In this document: in pieces, positions 17,704 through 26,632 of the stretch | How positions within the stretch are numbered: position 1 is the stretch's first letter | How the letters are laid out: each line of letters begins with the position of its first letter | Origin: Paraburkholderia sp. HP33-1 | GTDB lineage: Bacteria; Pseudomonadota; Gammaproteobacteria; Burkholderiales; Burkholderiaceae | Direction of reading: 5' to 3' | DNA: 64,000 bases | Assembly (NCBI RefSeq): GCF_021390595.1 | Contig: NZ_JAJEJR010000001.1 | Location: forward strand, 2,046,001-2,110,000 | The notes under the pieces: model-generated | Seen by the model: only the letters and a program-made list of their open reading frames with translations | Databases searched by the model: none | Told to the model about the DNA's origin: nothing | Program-made: the position numbers and the translations under genes

Positions 17704-18806
17704 TGCCCACCTCCGGCGCGCATGGCATCGGAGATACGCGTGTCGAGCGCGTTGCGCAGCGCGTCGCCCATGAAGGTCAACAGCAGCAGCATGGCCACCA
17801 GCACGCCGAAGGTCGACATCGAGATCCACCACGCGTCGAGATTCGCCTTGCCCTGCGCCAGCAGTTCGCCGAGGCTCGGGGTCGGCGGTGGCACGCCGAG
17901 CCCGAGGAAATCGAGACTCGTCAGCGCGAGAATCGCGCTGCTCATGCTGAACGGCAGGAACGTGATGACCGGCGTCAGACTGTTCGGCAACACGTGACGC
18001 CAGATGATCTGCCCATGCGACAGACCCATCGCGCGCGCGGCGCGCACATAGTCCTGCTGGCGATTGCGCAGGAACTCGGCGCGCACGTAATCCGACAGCC
18101 CAATCCAGTTGAACAGCGACAGCAGCACGATCAGGAGCGCAAAGCTGCGCTCGAAGATCGACGAAAAGATGATCAGCAGATAGAGCTGCGGCATCGCGTT
18201 CCAGATCTCGATCAGACGCTGCCCGACGATATCGGTTCGTCCTCCGAAATACCCTTGCACCGCCCCCGCCGCTATGCCGACTATCGTGCTGATCACGGTC
18301 AACACGAGGCCGAACGCGACCGACACGCCAAAGCCGTACAGCAGTCGCGCGAACAGATCGCGGCCGCGGTCGTCGGTGCCGAGCCAGTTATCGCGCGACG
18401 GCGGCGCCGGATTGGGCGCTTTCGAGAAGTAGTTGAGCGTGTCGTAGTAGTAATGATTCGGCGGATACAGCGCGAAGTTGCCCGGTGCATCGAAGCGATG
18501 ACGGATATACGGATCGAGATAGTCGGTCGGCGTGGGGAAGTCGCCGCCGAAGGTGGTCTCGGCGTAGGTCTTGACCAGCGGGAAATACAGATGACCGTCG
18601 TAGCGCACGACGACCGGCTTGTCGTTCGACCACAGCGGCCCCACGAGACTCGCCGCGAACGCGACGACGAAGATGATCAGGCTCCAGTAGCCGAGGCGCT
18701 GCTGGCGAAAACGTCGCCACACGCGGCGCGCCGGCGCCGGCGACATCAGTGCGCGCGCGGGTTCGGTGCGCGCCGCCGCATCGGCGGAAAGGCGGGCTCG
18801 ATTCAT
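17700..18806 (-). CDS. yejE: YejE, inner-membrane permease of the peptide ABC transporter
   Basis: 368 residues from MNRARLSADAAA (ATG at 18806). The N-terminal TM segment is YWSLIIFVVAFAASLVGPLW, followed by a periplasmic stretch with NWLGTDDRGRDLFARLLYG, the hallmark of OppC/DppC-like permeases. The EAA-type loop is ARAMGLSHGQIIWRHVLPNSLTPVI, and five further TM helices follow. It pairs with YejB. The start overlaps the yejB stop by one base (TGATG) and its own stop overlaps the yejF start by four. Confidence 0.95.
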   Translation of the reverse strand: MNRARLSADAAARTEPARALMSPAPARRVWRRFRQQRLGYWSLIIFVVAFAASLVGPLWSNDKPVVVRYDGHLYFPLVKTYAETTFGGDFPTPTDYLDPYIRHRFDAPGNFALYPPNHYYYDTLNYFSKAPNPAPPSRDNWLGTDDRGRDLFARLLYGFGVSVAFGLVLTVISTIVGIAAGAVQGYFGGRTDIVGQRLIEIWNAMPQLYLLIIFSSIFERSFALLIVLLSLFNWIGLSDYVRAEFLRNRQQDYVRAARAMGLSHGQIIWRHVLPNSLTPVITFLPFSMSSAILALTSLDFLGLGVPPPTPSLGELLAQGKANLDAWWISMSTFGVLVAMLLLLTFMGDALRNALDTRISDAMRAGGGQ

Positions 18807-19843
18807 CAGCGCTCCAGTTGTTCGAATTGGATGCGGGGATCGACCCACACGTAGCAAAGGTCGGAGATCAGCCGCGTGACGAGGCCGATCAGCGTAAACA
18901 GATACAGCGTGCCGAGCACGACCGGATAGTCGCGCCGCATCACCGATTCATACGAGAGCAACCCGAGCCCGTCGAGCGAAAACAGCGTTTCGATCAGCAG
19001 GCTGCCGGTGAAAAACGCGCCGATGAACGCGCCCGGGAAATTGACGATCAGCGGCAGCAGCGCATTGCGAAACACGTGCTTCCACAGCACGCGCCTCTCG
19101 GACAAACCTTTGGCGCGCGCGGTCAACACGTACTGCTTGCGGATTTCGTCGAGGAACGCATTTTTCGTCAGCATCGTGACGACCGCGAAGCTGCCCACCA
19201 CCGACGCCGTGATCGGCAACGTGATATGCCACAGATAGTCGAGGATCTTGCCGACGAGGCTCAGCTGGTCCCAGTTGTCGGAGGTGAGGTTGCGCAGCGG
19301 AAAGAGCTGCAGGAACGTGCCGCCGCCGAACAGCACGAGCAGCAGCACACCGAGCACGAAGCCTGGAATCGCGTAGCCGACCAGTACGACGAGGCTCGTC
19401 GCGAGATCGAAGTGCGAGCCGTTGCGCACCGCCTTCGCGATGCCGAGCGGCACCGATATCAGATAGGTCAGGAAGAACGTCCACAGGCCGATGCTGATCG
19501 ACACCGGCAGCTTCGAGACGATCAGCGACCACACGCTCTGATGACGGAAATAGCTCTGACCGAGATCGAAGGTCATGAAGCGCTTGAGCATCAGCACGTA
19601 GCGTTCGAGCGGCGGCTTGTCGAAGCCGTACAGTTGCTTTAGCTGCGCGACCTGTTGCGCATCGACCCCGCTATGCGTGCGCAGTCCGAACGGCGAGGCG
19701 CCCTCCGCGCCCTTGCGCAGTTCGTGCGTCATCTGCTCGACAGGCCCGCCCGGCACGAACTGGATCACGACGAAGGTCAGCGTCAGCACCCCGAGCAGCG
19801 TCGGGATCATCAGCAGCAGGCGTTTGAGGATGTAGCTCCACAT
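18806..19843 (-). CDS. yejB: YejB, inner-membrane permease of the peptide ABC transporter
   Basis: 345 residues starting MWSYILKRLLLMIPTLLGVLTLTF, the N-terminal TM of OppB/DppB-type permeases. A characteristic segment FVPGGPVEQMTHEL follows, then a large periplasmic loop and a C-terminal binding-protein-dependent transport domain with the coupling loop LTARAKGLSERRVLWKHVFRNALLPLI. It forms the heteromeric pore with YejE. It lies 48 bp downstream of yejA. Confidence 0.95.
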   Translation of the reverse strand: MWSYILKRLLLMIPTLLGVLTLTFVVIQFVPGGPVEQMTHELRKGAEGASPFGLRTHSGVDAQQVAQLKQLYGFDKPPLERYVLMLKRFMTFDLGQSYFRHQSVWSLIVSKLPVSISIGLWTFFLTYLISVPLGIAKAVRNGSHFDLATSLVVLVGYAIPGFVLGVLLLVLFGGGTFLQLFPLRNLTSDNWDQLSLVGKILDYLWHITLPITASVVGSFAVVTMLTKNAFLDEIRKQYVLTARAKGLSERRVLWKHVFRNALLPLIVNFPGAFIGAFFTGSLLIETLFSLDGLGLLSYESVMRRDYPVVLGTLYLFTLIGLVTRLISDLCYVWVDPRIQFEQLER

Positions 19844-19891
19844 AGCGGTATTCCCGTGCGAAGGCGTTATTGGGGGCGATGGGTCTGCGGA

Positions 19892-21808
19892 TCAATCAGT
19901 GCTGTGCGTCTGCGTGCGCGCCTGCGGATCCTCATACCACCACATCGTCGTAATCCAGCCTTCCGCGCCATAGTACAGCGGTAAAGTCTTCGGCCACGCG
20001 AGCCCGCGCCTGAACGCGACACGATGCGTACGGCTGTACCAGTGCGGCACCACATAGTAGCCATGCGTCAGCAGACGGTCGAGCGCGTGCGCGGCGTCGG
20101 TCAGTTGCTCGCGCGTTTGCGCATGCACGAGCGCGTCCAGCACCGCGTCGACGGCCGGCGACTTCAGGCCGATCGCGTTGTCCGAGCCGGGCGTATCGGC
20201 GGTCTTGCTGCCGAAGCGGGTGATCTGCTCGGCGCCGGGCACCTGCACGTCGGGCATGCGAATCGTCGTCACGTCGAAGTCGAATGCATCGAGCCGCTTC
20301 TGATAGACGGCGAAGTCGGTGGTGCGGAAATTGACGGTGATGCCGAGCTTCTGCAGATTGCGCGTGAAGGTCGCGATGATCGGCTCCATCGACGAGGCCG
20401 AACCCGCGTCGTCGAGTATCTCGAACTGGAACGGCTCACCCTTCGCGTTGCGCAGCGCGCCGTCGCGATAGGTCCAGCCGGCCTGCTGCAGCAGATCGCG
20501 CGCCTGCAACAGGTTCGCGCGCAGCGAGCCGGGCGGATCGGTGTCGGGCTGCTTCGGCATCGGCCCGAATACCGCCGGGTCGAGCTGGGCGCGAAACGGC
20601 TCGAGCAGCGCGAGCTCGCCTGGCGACGGCAGCCCCTTCGCCTGCCACTCAGTGTTGGCGAAATAGCTGTCGATGCGGGTGTACTGGCTGAAAAACAGTT
20701 GACGGTTCAGCCATTGAAAGTCGAGCGCGAGATCGAGCGCCTTGCGCACACGCATGTCCTGGAACAGCGGCCGGCGCGTGTTCAGGAAGAAGCCCTGCAT
20801 GCCGGTGCCGTTGTGCTGCGCAAACTCGCGCTTGATCAACTCGCCGCTGTCGAACTTCTTGCCGACGTCGCGCCGCACCCAGTTGCGCGCGATGTATTCG
20901 ACGAGCGCATCGTACTCGCCGGCCTTGAATGCTTCGAGCCGGGCGGTGCTATCCGCATACAGCTTGTAGACGATGCGATCGAAGTTGTTCATGCCGACGC
21001 GCACCGGCAGATCGGCGCCCCAGTAGTTCGGATCGCGCCTGAACGTGATCGTGCGGCCGTTATCGTAGCTGTCGATCAGATACGGCCCGCTGCCGATCGG
21101 TTTTTCGAACGCGATCTGATCGAACGGAATGCGGCTGCCGTCAGGCTTCATCCCCCACTTGCGCGAGAACACCGGCATGCTGCCCGCGAGCAGCGGCAAC
21201 TCGCGATTGCGCTCGCGAAACTCGAAGCGCACCGTGGCCGGATCGACGACGACCGCGCGCTTGATCTCGCCGAAAATCGACGCATACTGCGGCGCGGCCT
21301 GCGGGCTCTTCAGCGTGTCGAGCGAGAACTTGACGTCGTCGGCGGTCACCGGATCGCCGTTCGAAAAGCGTGCGCGCGGGTTGATGTGGAACGTAACCGA
21401 CAGGCCGTCGGGCGCGACGACGATGTCGTCGGCGAGCAGCCCGTAGGCCGACGCAACCTCGTCGCTGCTGCCGATCGTCAGGCTCTCGAACATCAGCTCG
21501 AGGCCGGGCGCGGCATTGCCGCGCAGCGTGAACGGATTGAACTTGTCGAAGCTCGTCAGGCGGCTCGGGTTCGCGAGCACGAGCGTGCCGCCTTTCGGCG
21601 CATCGGGATTGACGTAATCGAAATGCTTGAAGCCGGCCGGATATTTCGGCTCGCCGTATTGCGCGATCGCATGCGCCGCGTGTGCGTGCGGCGCGACCAG
21701 CAGACTCGCGCACAGCAGCGCTGCGGCGAACGCGGCGCTCAAGGGTCCGTGAATCACGCTGTGTCGAAGCGGCTGAGGCGTTTGAACCCGTCGCGAGCCA
21801 GTTGTCAT
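19892..21808 (-). CDS. yejA: YejA, periplasmic substrate-binding protein of the peptide ABC transporter
   Basis: 638 residues, the large size typical of cluster C (SBP_bac_5) extracytoplasmic binding proteins. A signal peptide spans about residues 15-45 (AAFAAALLCASLLVAPHAHA). Family motifs include YGEPKYPAGFKHFDYVNPDAPKGG just after the cleavage site, the LTSFDKFNPFTLRGNAAPG segment and GLKSPAVDAVLDALVHAQTR near the C-terminus. It captures oligopeptides or peptide-like compounds in the periplasm and hands them to YejBE. It is the promoter-proximal gene of the yejABEF operon. Confidence 0.94.
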   Translation of the reverse strand: MTTGSRRVQTPQPLRHSVIHGPLSAAFAAALLCASLLVAPHAHAAHAIAQYGEPKYPAGFKHFDYVNPDAPKGGTLVLANPSRLTSFDKFNPFTLRGNAAPGLELMFESLTIGSSDEVASAYGLLADDIVVAPDGLSVTFHINPRARFSNGDPVTADDVKFSLDTLKSPQAAPQYASIFGEIKRAVVVDPATVRFEFRERNRELPLLAGSMPVFSRKWGMKPDGSRIPFDQIAFEKPIGSGPYLIDSYDNGRTITFRRDPNYWGADLPVRVGMNNFDRIVYKLYADSTARLEAFKAGEYDALVEYIARNWVRRDVGKKFDSGELIKREFAQHNGTGMQGFFLNTRRPLFQDMRVRKALDLALDFQWLNRQLFFSQYTRIDSYFANTEWQAKGLPSPGELALLEPFRAQLDPAVFGPMPKQPDTDPPGSLRANLLQARDLLQQAGWTYRDGALRNAKGEPFQFEILDDAGSASSMEPIIATFTRNLQKLGITVNFRTTDFAVYQKRLDAFDFDVTTIRMPDVQVPGAEQITRFGSKTADTPGSDNAIGLKSPAVDAVLDALVHAQTREQLTDAAHALDRLLTHGYYVVPHWYSRTHRVAFRRGLAWPKTLPLYYGAEGWITTMWWYEDPQARTQTHSTD

Positions 21809-21919
21809 GGAGTCGTGCTGGTAAGTGGGCAGTGGCGATGTGAGGGGATTCTACCCAATTACCTTGCTCGATCCGGCAGCCGGCTGCGACGAAATGCCCG
21901 AAGGACCTTTGTGCCTGCA

Positions 21920-21949
21920 TAAACAAAAACCGCCCTCGAGGGGCGGTTT
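21920..21949 (-). terminator. Terminator of the Pro-rich small protein gene
   Basis: On the minus strand, stem AACCGCCC / GGGCGGTT (21928-21947 region), followed by TTTTTGTTT. Confidence 0.85.
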
Positions 21950-22000
21950 GTTGCCTGCTTGCGGCAGATCGGCGCGCTTTAGTGCCGACCCCGTGCCGAC

Positions 22001-22348
22001 TCAGTGCCAGCCACGATGCTCGTCGTAGTGACCGCGCGCATAGCCGCCGTGGCCCGGCGGATGGTGGCGATACCATTCGTCACGCCCCCAGTAGCGACGG
22101 CCGTCCCAGTAACGATCGCCATGCCAGCCAATCACGATTTGCGGGCCGCCGTAGTACACGGGAGCCGGCTGATAGACGACGGGCGGCGGCGGAGGCGGCG
22201 GCGGTGCGTAGACCGGAGCCGGTGCGACGTAGACCGGCGCGGGAATACCGATATTGACCCCGACGTTGAGCCCGGCAGCCATCGCGGCACCCGATGCAGC
22301 CAACGTCAACACCCCGAGCACAAGCGGAACAAGACGAGCGGACTTCAT
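22001..22348 (-). CDS. Small secreted Pro/Tyr-rich protein of unknown function
   Basis: 115 residues: a clear Sec signal peptide (LVPLVLGVLTLAASGAAMA, cleavage near residue 24), then a PAPVYAPPPPPPPP-type proline tract, then a C-terminal half rich in Y, W, G, R and H (WHGDRYWDGRRYWGRDEWYRHH). Similar small signal-peptide plus poly-Pro plus YW/GR-rich proteins are common in Burkholderiaceae without an assigned role. A good Shine-Dalgarno site (GGAGG region near 22360) precedes the ATG, and a terminator follows. It is probably exported; binding to cell wall or metal is speculation. Confidence 0.75.
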   Translation of the reverse strand: MKSARLVPLVLGVLTLAASGAAMAAGLNVGVNIGIPAPVYVAPAPVYAPPPPPPPPVVYQPAPVYYGGPQIVIGWHGDRYWDGRRYWGRDEWYRHHPPGHGGYARGHYDEHRGWH

Positions 22349-22808
22349 TGATCACCTTTGGAGGAACATGTTTTGTTGGCGGAAATATAACGCAAGGCAG
22401 CAAGGCCCGTATTTCAACTTTGTAATAACTGATGCTGAAAATCGCCCTCGGCCGGGGACGTAACGCGTGGTTACATCCGTCGGACGGCGGTGAAAAAACG
22501 CCGCCCGCGCGGGCGCCGGATCGTTCGCCTGCAGGCTTCGCACAAACGAACATTTTCATGTTCGAAAGAACATATTCATTCAACACACATCCGGCAAGTC
22601 ATCCGATCACTTGTGCGGACCATGCCGAAAATTATAAATTTATTCCGATAAATCAAGGAATGTTCGGCATAAACTATGGTTTTCCCGAATATCTAGGCGG
22701 CTTCCGAGTGGTAGGATGACTGCGAGCGAAAACCAATAAATGTTCGAATTCGCGCATACACGGACGCTGCTTCGAAAGCAATGACTCGATGCGCCACGGA
22801 GACTGATT
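22349..22808. promoter_or_regulatory. Divergent regulatory region with repeated ATGTTCG half-sites
   Basis: 460 bp without a gene, AT-rich between about 22540 and 22750. It holds a perfect 16-bp palindrome ATGTTC-GAAA-GAACAT at 22558-22573, an inverted half-site CGAACAT at 22547-22553, and two more direct ATGTTCG copies at 22660-22666 and 22740-22746. The core resembles operators of the DeoR-family regulator GlpR, but the spacer is shorter. It most likely controls the MFS-GH31-porin locus to the right. Confidence 0.5.
22558..22573. promoter_or_regulatory. Operator-like palindrome ATGTTC-N4-GAACAT
   Basis: A perfect inverted repeat of 6 bp arms with spacer GAAA, flanked by an extra inverted half-site at 22547-22553. 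It lies 236 bp upstream of the MFS start. The binding protein is unknown, and no regulator gene is adjacent. Confidence 0.5.
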
Positions 22809-24095
22809 TTGAAAACGATCAAGGGAATGCGCTGGTGGATCATCGCCCTCGTTTGCGTTGGGACGATCGTCAACTATCTGTCGCGCAACGCGCTCGGCGT
22901 GATGGCGCCCGAGCTGATGAAGCTGCTGCACATGAGCACGCAGCAGTATTCGTACGTGGTCGGCGCGTTCCAGGTCGGCTATACGGTCATGCAGCCCGTC
23001 TGCGGTCTGATCATCGATCTGATCGGACTGCGTCTCGGCTTTGCCCTGTTTGCGTGCCTGTGGTCACTGGTCGGCGTGTTCCACGGCTTCGCGGGCAGCT
23101 GGTTTTCGCTCGCCGCGCTGCGGGGCTTCATGGGCCTCTCCGAAGCGGTCGCGATTCCGGCCGGTATGAAGGTCGTCGCCGAATGGTTTCCCGATCGCGA
23201 AAAGTCTGTCGCGGTCGGCTACTTCAATGCGGGCACCTCGCTCGGTTCGCTGCTCGCGCCGCCGCTCGTCGTGTTCCTGTCGCTGCGCTACGGCTGGCAG
23301 AGCGCGTTCGCGGTCACCGGCGCGCTCGGCTTCGTGTGGGCCGCCGCATGGTTCGTGCTGTACCGCTCGCCCGCCGAGCACAAGCGCGTGAGCGATGCCG
23401 AGCGCACCGCGATCGTCGAAGGTCAGGCACCGCCCGCGGCGCGCCGTGCGAGCGTGCGTGAAGTGCTGCGCACGCGCCGCTTCTGGGCGATCGCGCAGGC
23501 GCGCTTTTTCGCCGAGCCCGCGTGGCAAACGTTCAGCTTCTGGATTCCGCTTTATCTCGCCACCCAGCGTCATATGGACCTGAAGCAGATCGCCATGTTC
23601 GCGTGGCTGCCGTTTCTCGCCGCGGACCTGGGCGGCCTGTTCGGCGGCTATCTGTCGCCGTTCCTGATGAAGCATTTTCGCGTGCCGCTGATCTGGTCGC
23701 GCATCTCGGGCGTCGTGCTCGGCGCGCTGATGATGCTCGGCCCGGCGTCGATCGGTCTCGTCGCATCGCCGTATCAGGCCATCGCCCTCTTCTGTGTCGG
23801 CGGCTTCGCGCACCAGATGATCTCGGCGCTCGTCAACACGCTTGCCGCCGACGTATTCGATCCGGGCGAAGTCGGCACCGTCGCCGGCTTCGCGGGGATG
23901 GCCGCGTGGATCGGCGGCCTCGGCTTCTCGCTGATGGTCGGCGCGCTCGCCGATTCGATCGGCTACACGCCGCTGTTCGGCGCGCTCGGCGCATTCGACA
24001 TCATCGGCGCGACGCTACTGATCATCCTGATGCGCGGTGTGCCGCGCCACGGCCGCGCGCGCCGCGCCGAGCTCGGTGTCAGAACCGCTGCGTGA
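22809..24095 (+). CDS. MFS transporter of the anion:cation symporter (hexuronate/glucarate-like) family
   Basis: 428 residues from a TTG start at 22809 that follows GGAGA by six bases; the first internal ATG (Met7) has no such site. There are twelve predicted TM helices. The first begins RWWIIALVCVGTIVNYLSRNALGVMAPEL, the signature of the ACS family (ExuT, GudP, phthalate permease). The loop 2-3 motif is LIIDLIGLRLGFAL, and the helix 4-5 motif is GLSEAVAIPAGMKVVAEWFPDREKS. It is a proton-coupled importer for an organic anion or sugar derivative. It lies 19 bp upstream of the GH31 gene, so it probably imports that enzyme's substrate. Confidence 0.9.
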   Translation: MKTIKGMRWWIIALVCVGTIVNYLSRNALGVMAPELMKLLHMSTQQYSYVVGAFQVGYTVMQPVCGLIIDLIGLRLGFALFACLWSLVGVFHGFAGSWFSLAALRGFMGLSEAVAIPAGMKVVAEWFPDREKSVAVGYFNAGTSLGSLLAPPLVVFLSLRYGWQSAFAVTGALGFVWAAAWFVLYRSPAEHKRVSDAERTAIVEGQAPPAARRASVREVLRTRRFWAIAQARFFAEPAWQTFSFWIPLYLATQRHMDLKQIAMFAWLPFLAADLGGLFGGYLSPFLMKHFRVPLIWSRISGVVLGALMMLGPASIGLVASPYQAIALFCVGGFAHQMISALVNTLAADVFDPGEVGTVAGFAGMAAWIGGLGFSLMVGALADSIGYTPLFGALGAFDIIGATLLIILMRGVPRHGRARRAELGVRTAA

Positions 24096-24114
24096 CCTCC
24101 CTCGAACACTCATC

Positions 24115-26538
24115 ATGCGCTCATTGATCAATCTCAAGCATCCGCCGCGCTTCGCGCTCGCCCCCACCGCGGGCAACCCGGTCGTGCTGACCGCACAGCC
24201 GGATTGCCGCATCGAGCTGTTCGTGCTCGCCGAAGACATCATCCGCGTGCTCGTGCTGCCGGACGGCGAAACCCGCGGCCCGCGCACATGGGCGATTGCG
24301 CCCGGCGCGGACGACGTGCCGCTCGAAGGCCGCGAGCGCCGCGACATGAGCGGCTTCACGCCGCCGCCGTTCACGGTGAAAGAAGCCGCCGGTCAGGTTG
24401 TGATCGAAACGGCACGCGTGCGCGTAAGCGTCACGCTCGAAGGAGGTGCATGTGCGTGGGACATCCTGCACGAAGGCACGTGGCGGCGCGTGATGAGCGA
24501 TCGCAAAACCCAGGCGTATAACTTCGGCTGGTGGGACTCGCGCGTGTATCACTACGTGGAGCGGCGCCGCGACGAAATGTACGTGGGCCTCGGCGAGCGT
24601 GCCGGCTCGCTCGATCGCGCGCAGCAAAGCTATGAGATGCGCAACATCGACGCGATGGGCTACAGCGCGCGCACCACGGACCCGCTGTACAAGCACATCC
24701 CGTTCTACGTGACGTGGCAGCCGCAAACGTCGACGGGCTTTGGCCTCTTCTACGACACGCTGGCCGATTGCCGCTTCGACATGGGCCGCGAGCTCGACAA
24801 CTATCACGGCCACTACCGGCACTTCATCGCCGAGCATGGCGATCTCGACTACTACTTCATCGCGTCGCCCGGCTCGCCGCTCGACGCGGTGCGCCGCTTC
24901 ACGTGGCTCACCGGACGTCCCGCGTGGATGCCGAAGTGGGGACTCGGCTATTCGGGCTCGACGATGAGCTACACCGACGCGCCGGACGCACAGCGGCAGA
25001 TGGGCGAATTCATCGAGCGCTGCCGCGAGCACGACGTGCTGTGCGATTCGTTCCATCTGTCGTCGGGCTATACGTCGATCGGGCCGAAGCGCTACGTGTT
25101 CAACTGGAATCACGAGAAGTTTCCAGACATCGACGGCTTCGTGCAAAGCTACCTCGATCACGGCGTGCGTCTGTGCGCGAACATCAAGCCGTGTCTGCTG
25201 CAGGACCACCCGGCGTTCGACGACATCGCCAAGGCCGGCCTGCTGATCGAAGCGCCCGACGGCGACCCCGCATGGGTGCAGTTCTGGGACGAAGTCGGCG
25301 CGTATCTCGACTTCACGAATCCCGCCACGATCGACTGGTGGAAATCGCGCGTGAAGGAAGCCCTGCTCAGATACGGCATCGCAGCCACGTGGAACGACAA
25401 CAACGAGTTCGAGATCTGGTCGCCGCATGCGATCGCGCACGGCTTCGGCAAGCCTTATCCAGCGCACGAGGCGAAGGTACTGCAGACCCAGCTAATGATG
25501 CGCGCGTCGCACGACGCGCAGCGCGAGCACACGCCCGACAAACGCCCGTTTCTCGTGTCACGCTCGGGCGGCGTCGGCATGCATCGCTACGTACAGACGT
25601 GGTCTGGCGATAACTACACGTCGTGGGAAACGCTGCGCTTCAATCTCAAGATGGGGCTCGGGCTCGCCATGTCGGGCGTGTCGAATAGCGGCCACGACAT
25701 CGGTGGCTTCTCGGGTCCGGCGCCGGAGCCGGAACTGTTCGCGCGCTGGGTCGCGTTCGGCATCTTCCTGCCGCGCTTTTCGATTCACTCGTGGAACGAC
25801 GACGGCACCGTCAACGAGCCGTGGATGCACCCCGAAGTCACGCGGCATGTCGCTGACCTGATCAAGCTGCGCTATCGCCTGATCCCCTATCTATACGAGC
25901 TGCTGTGGCAATCGCATAGCGCGTACGAGCCGGTGCTGCGGCCGCTGTTCGCGGAGTTTCCGCACGACCCGCGCTGCCTCGTCGATGGCGACGACATGAT
26001 GCTCGGCTCGTCGATGCTGGTCGCGCCGGTGGTCGATCCAGGCCTGAGCACGCGCGACGTGTACCTGCCGGCCGGTTCGCGCTGGGTGTCGTACTGGAGC
26101 GGCGAAGCGTTCGACGGCGGCCAGACCGTGACGCTGCCCGCGCCGTTCGAACGTCCGGTATTTCTGCTGCGCGAAGGCAGCGTGATTCCACTGAACGTCG
26201 CGGAGCAGCACTTCGGCCGTCCCGCCGACGAGCGCGCGTTCCTCGCGATGCCATATGCCGGCGCGGGCACCGCGCAAGGCGGCTCGATTGAGGACGACGG
26301 CGAGACCGAAGCCTGGCGCCACGGCGAGCAAGGCCGCTGGAACGTCACGCTGACGGGCGACGACACCACGTTGCGCGTGACGCTCGAACGTCCGCAATGG
26401 ATGCTCCACGCGCAGTCGCAAGTGCGCGTGTTTGTGCCGATGCACGAAACGCGCGCGATCGTTTGCACGAACAGCACGCTCGTGGCCGATCACAACGCGG
26501 ACGGCTGGCGCTGCCTGACCATCGCGCTGACGCACTGA
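24115..26538 (+). CDS. Glycoside hydrolase family 31 (alpha-glycosidase)
   Basis: 807 residues from ATG 24115; a GTG at 24076 overlapping the MFS gene is an alternative start. The GH31 catalytic residues are visible: nucleophile Asp428 in TWNDNNEF and acid/base Asp499 in WSGDNYTSW. Also present are the conserved RSGGVGMHRY stretch and SNSGHDIGGFSGP. An N-terminal beta-sandwich and a C-terminal beta-sheet domain (YLPAGSRWVSYWSGEAFDGG) complete the family layout. There is no signal peptide, so it acts in the cytosol on an imported alpha-glycoside. GH31 covers alpha-glucosidases, alpha-xylosidases and sulfoquinovosidases; the sequence alone does not decide which. Confidence 0.9.
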   Translation: MRSLINLKHPPRFALAPTAGNPVVLTAQPDCRIELFVLAEDIIRVLVLPDGETRGPRTWAIAPGADDVPLEGRERRDMSGFTPPPFTVKEAAGQVVIETARVRVSVTLEGGACAWDILHEGTWRRVMSDRKTQAYNFGWWDSRVYHYVERRRDEMYVGLGERAGSLDRAQQSYEMRNIDAMGYSARTTDPLYKHIPFYVTWQPQTSTGFGLFYDTLADCRFDMGRELDNYHGHYRHFIAEHGDLDYYFIASPGSPLDAVRRFTWLTGRPAWMPKWGLGYSGSTMSYTDAPDAQRQMGEFIERCREHDVLCDSFHLSSGYTSIGPKRYVFNWNHEKFPDIDGFVQSYLDHGVRLCANIKPCLLQDHPAFDDIAKAGLLIEAPDGDPAWVQFWDEVGAYLDFTNPATIDWWKSRVKEALLRYGIAATWNDNNEFEIWSPHAIAHGFGKPYPAHEAKVLQTQLMMRASHDAQREHTPDKRPFLVSRSGGVGMHRYVQTWSGDNYTSWETLRFNLKMGLGLAMSGVSNSGHDIGGFSGPAPEPELFARWVAFGIFLPRFSIHSWNDDGTVNEPWMHPEVTRHVADLIKLRYRLIPYLYELLWQSHSAYEPVLRPLFAEFPHDPRCLVDGDDMMLGSSMLVAPVVDPGLSTRDVYLPAGSRWVSYWSGEAFDGGQTVTLPAPFERPVFLLREGSVIPLNVAEQHFGRPADERAFLAMPYAGAGTAQGGSIEDDGETEAWRHGEQGRWNVTLTGDDTTLRVTLERPQWMLHAQSQVRVFVPMHETRAIVCTNSTLVADHNADGWRCLTIALTH

Positions 26539-26632
26539 GACACAAGATCACCCACTCCCGCTACTAGGCACCGAACAACAAACCTCACCGGCCTGAGGGA
26601 TCAGGCCGTGCACTCAGTCTGGAGACATCCCA

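Noticed and set aside
16171..17997. A 608-codon plus-strand frame opposite yejF and yejE
   Set aside because: It spans two well-supported genes antisense and has no domain.
20024..21922. A 632-codon plus-strand frame opposite yejA
   Set aside because: A shadow frame; yejA has signal peptide and family motifs on the other strand.
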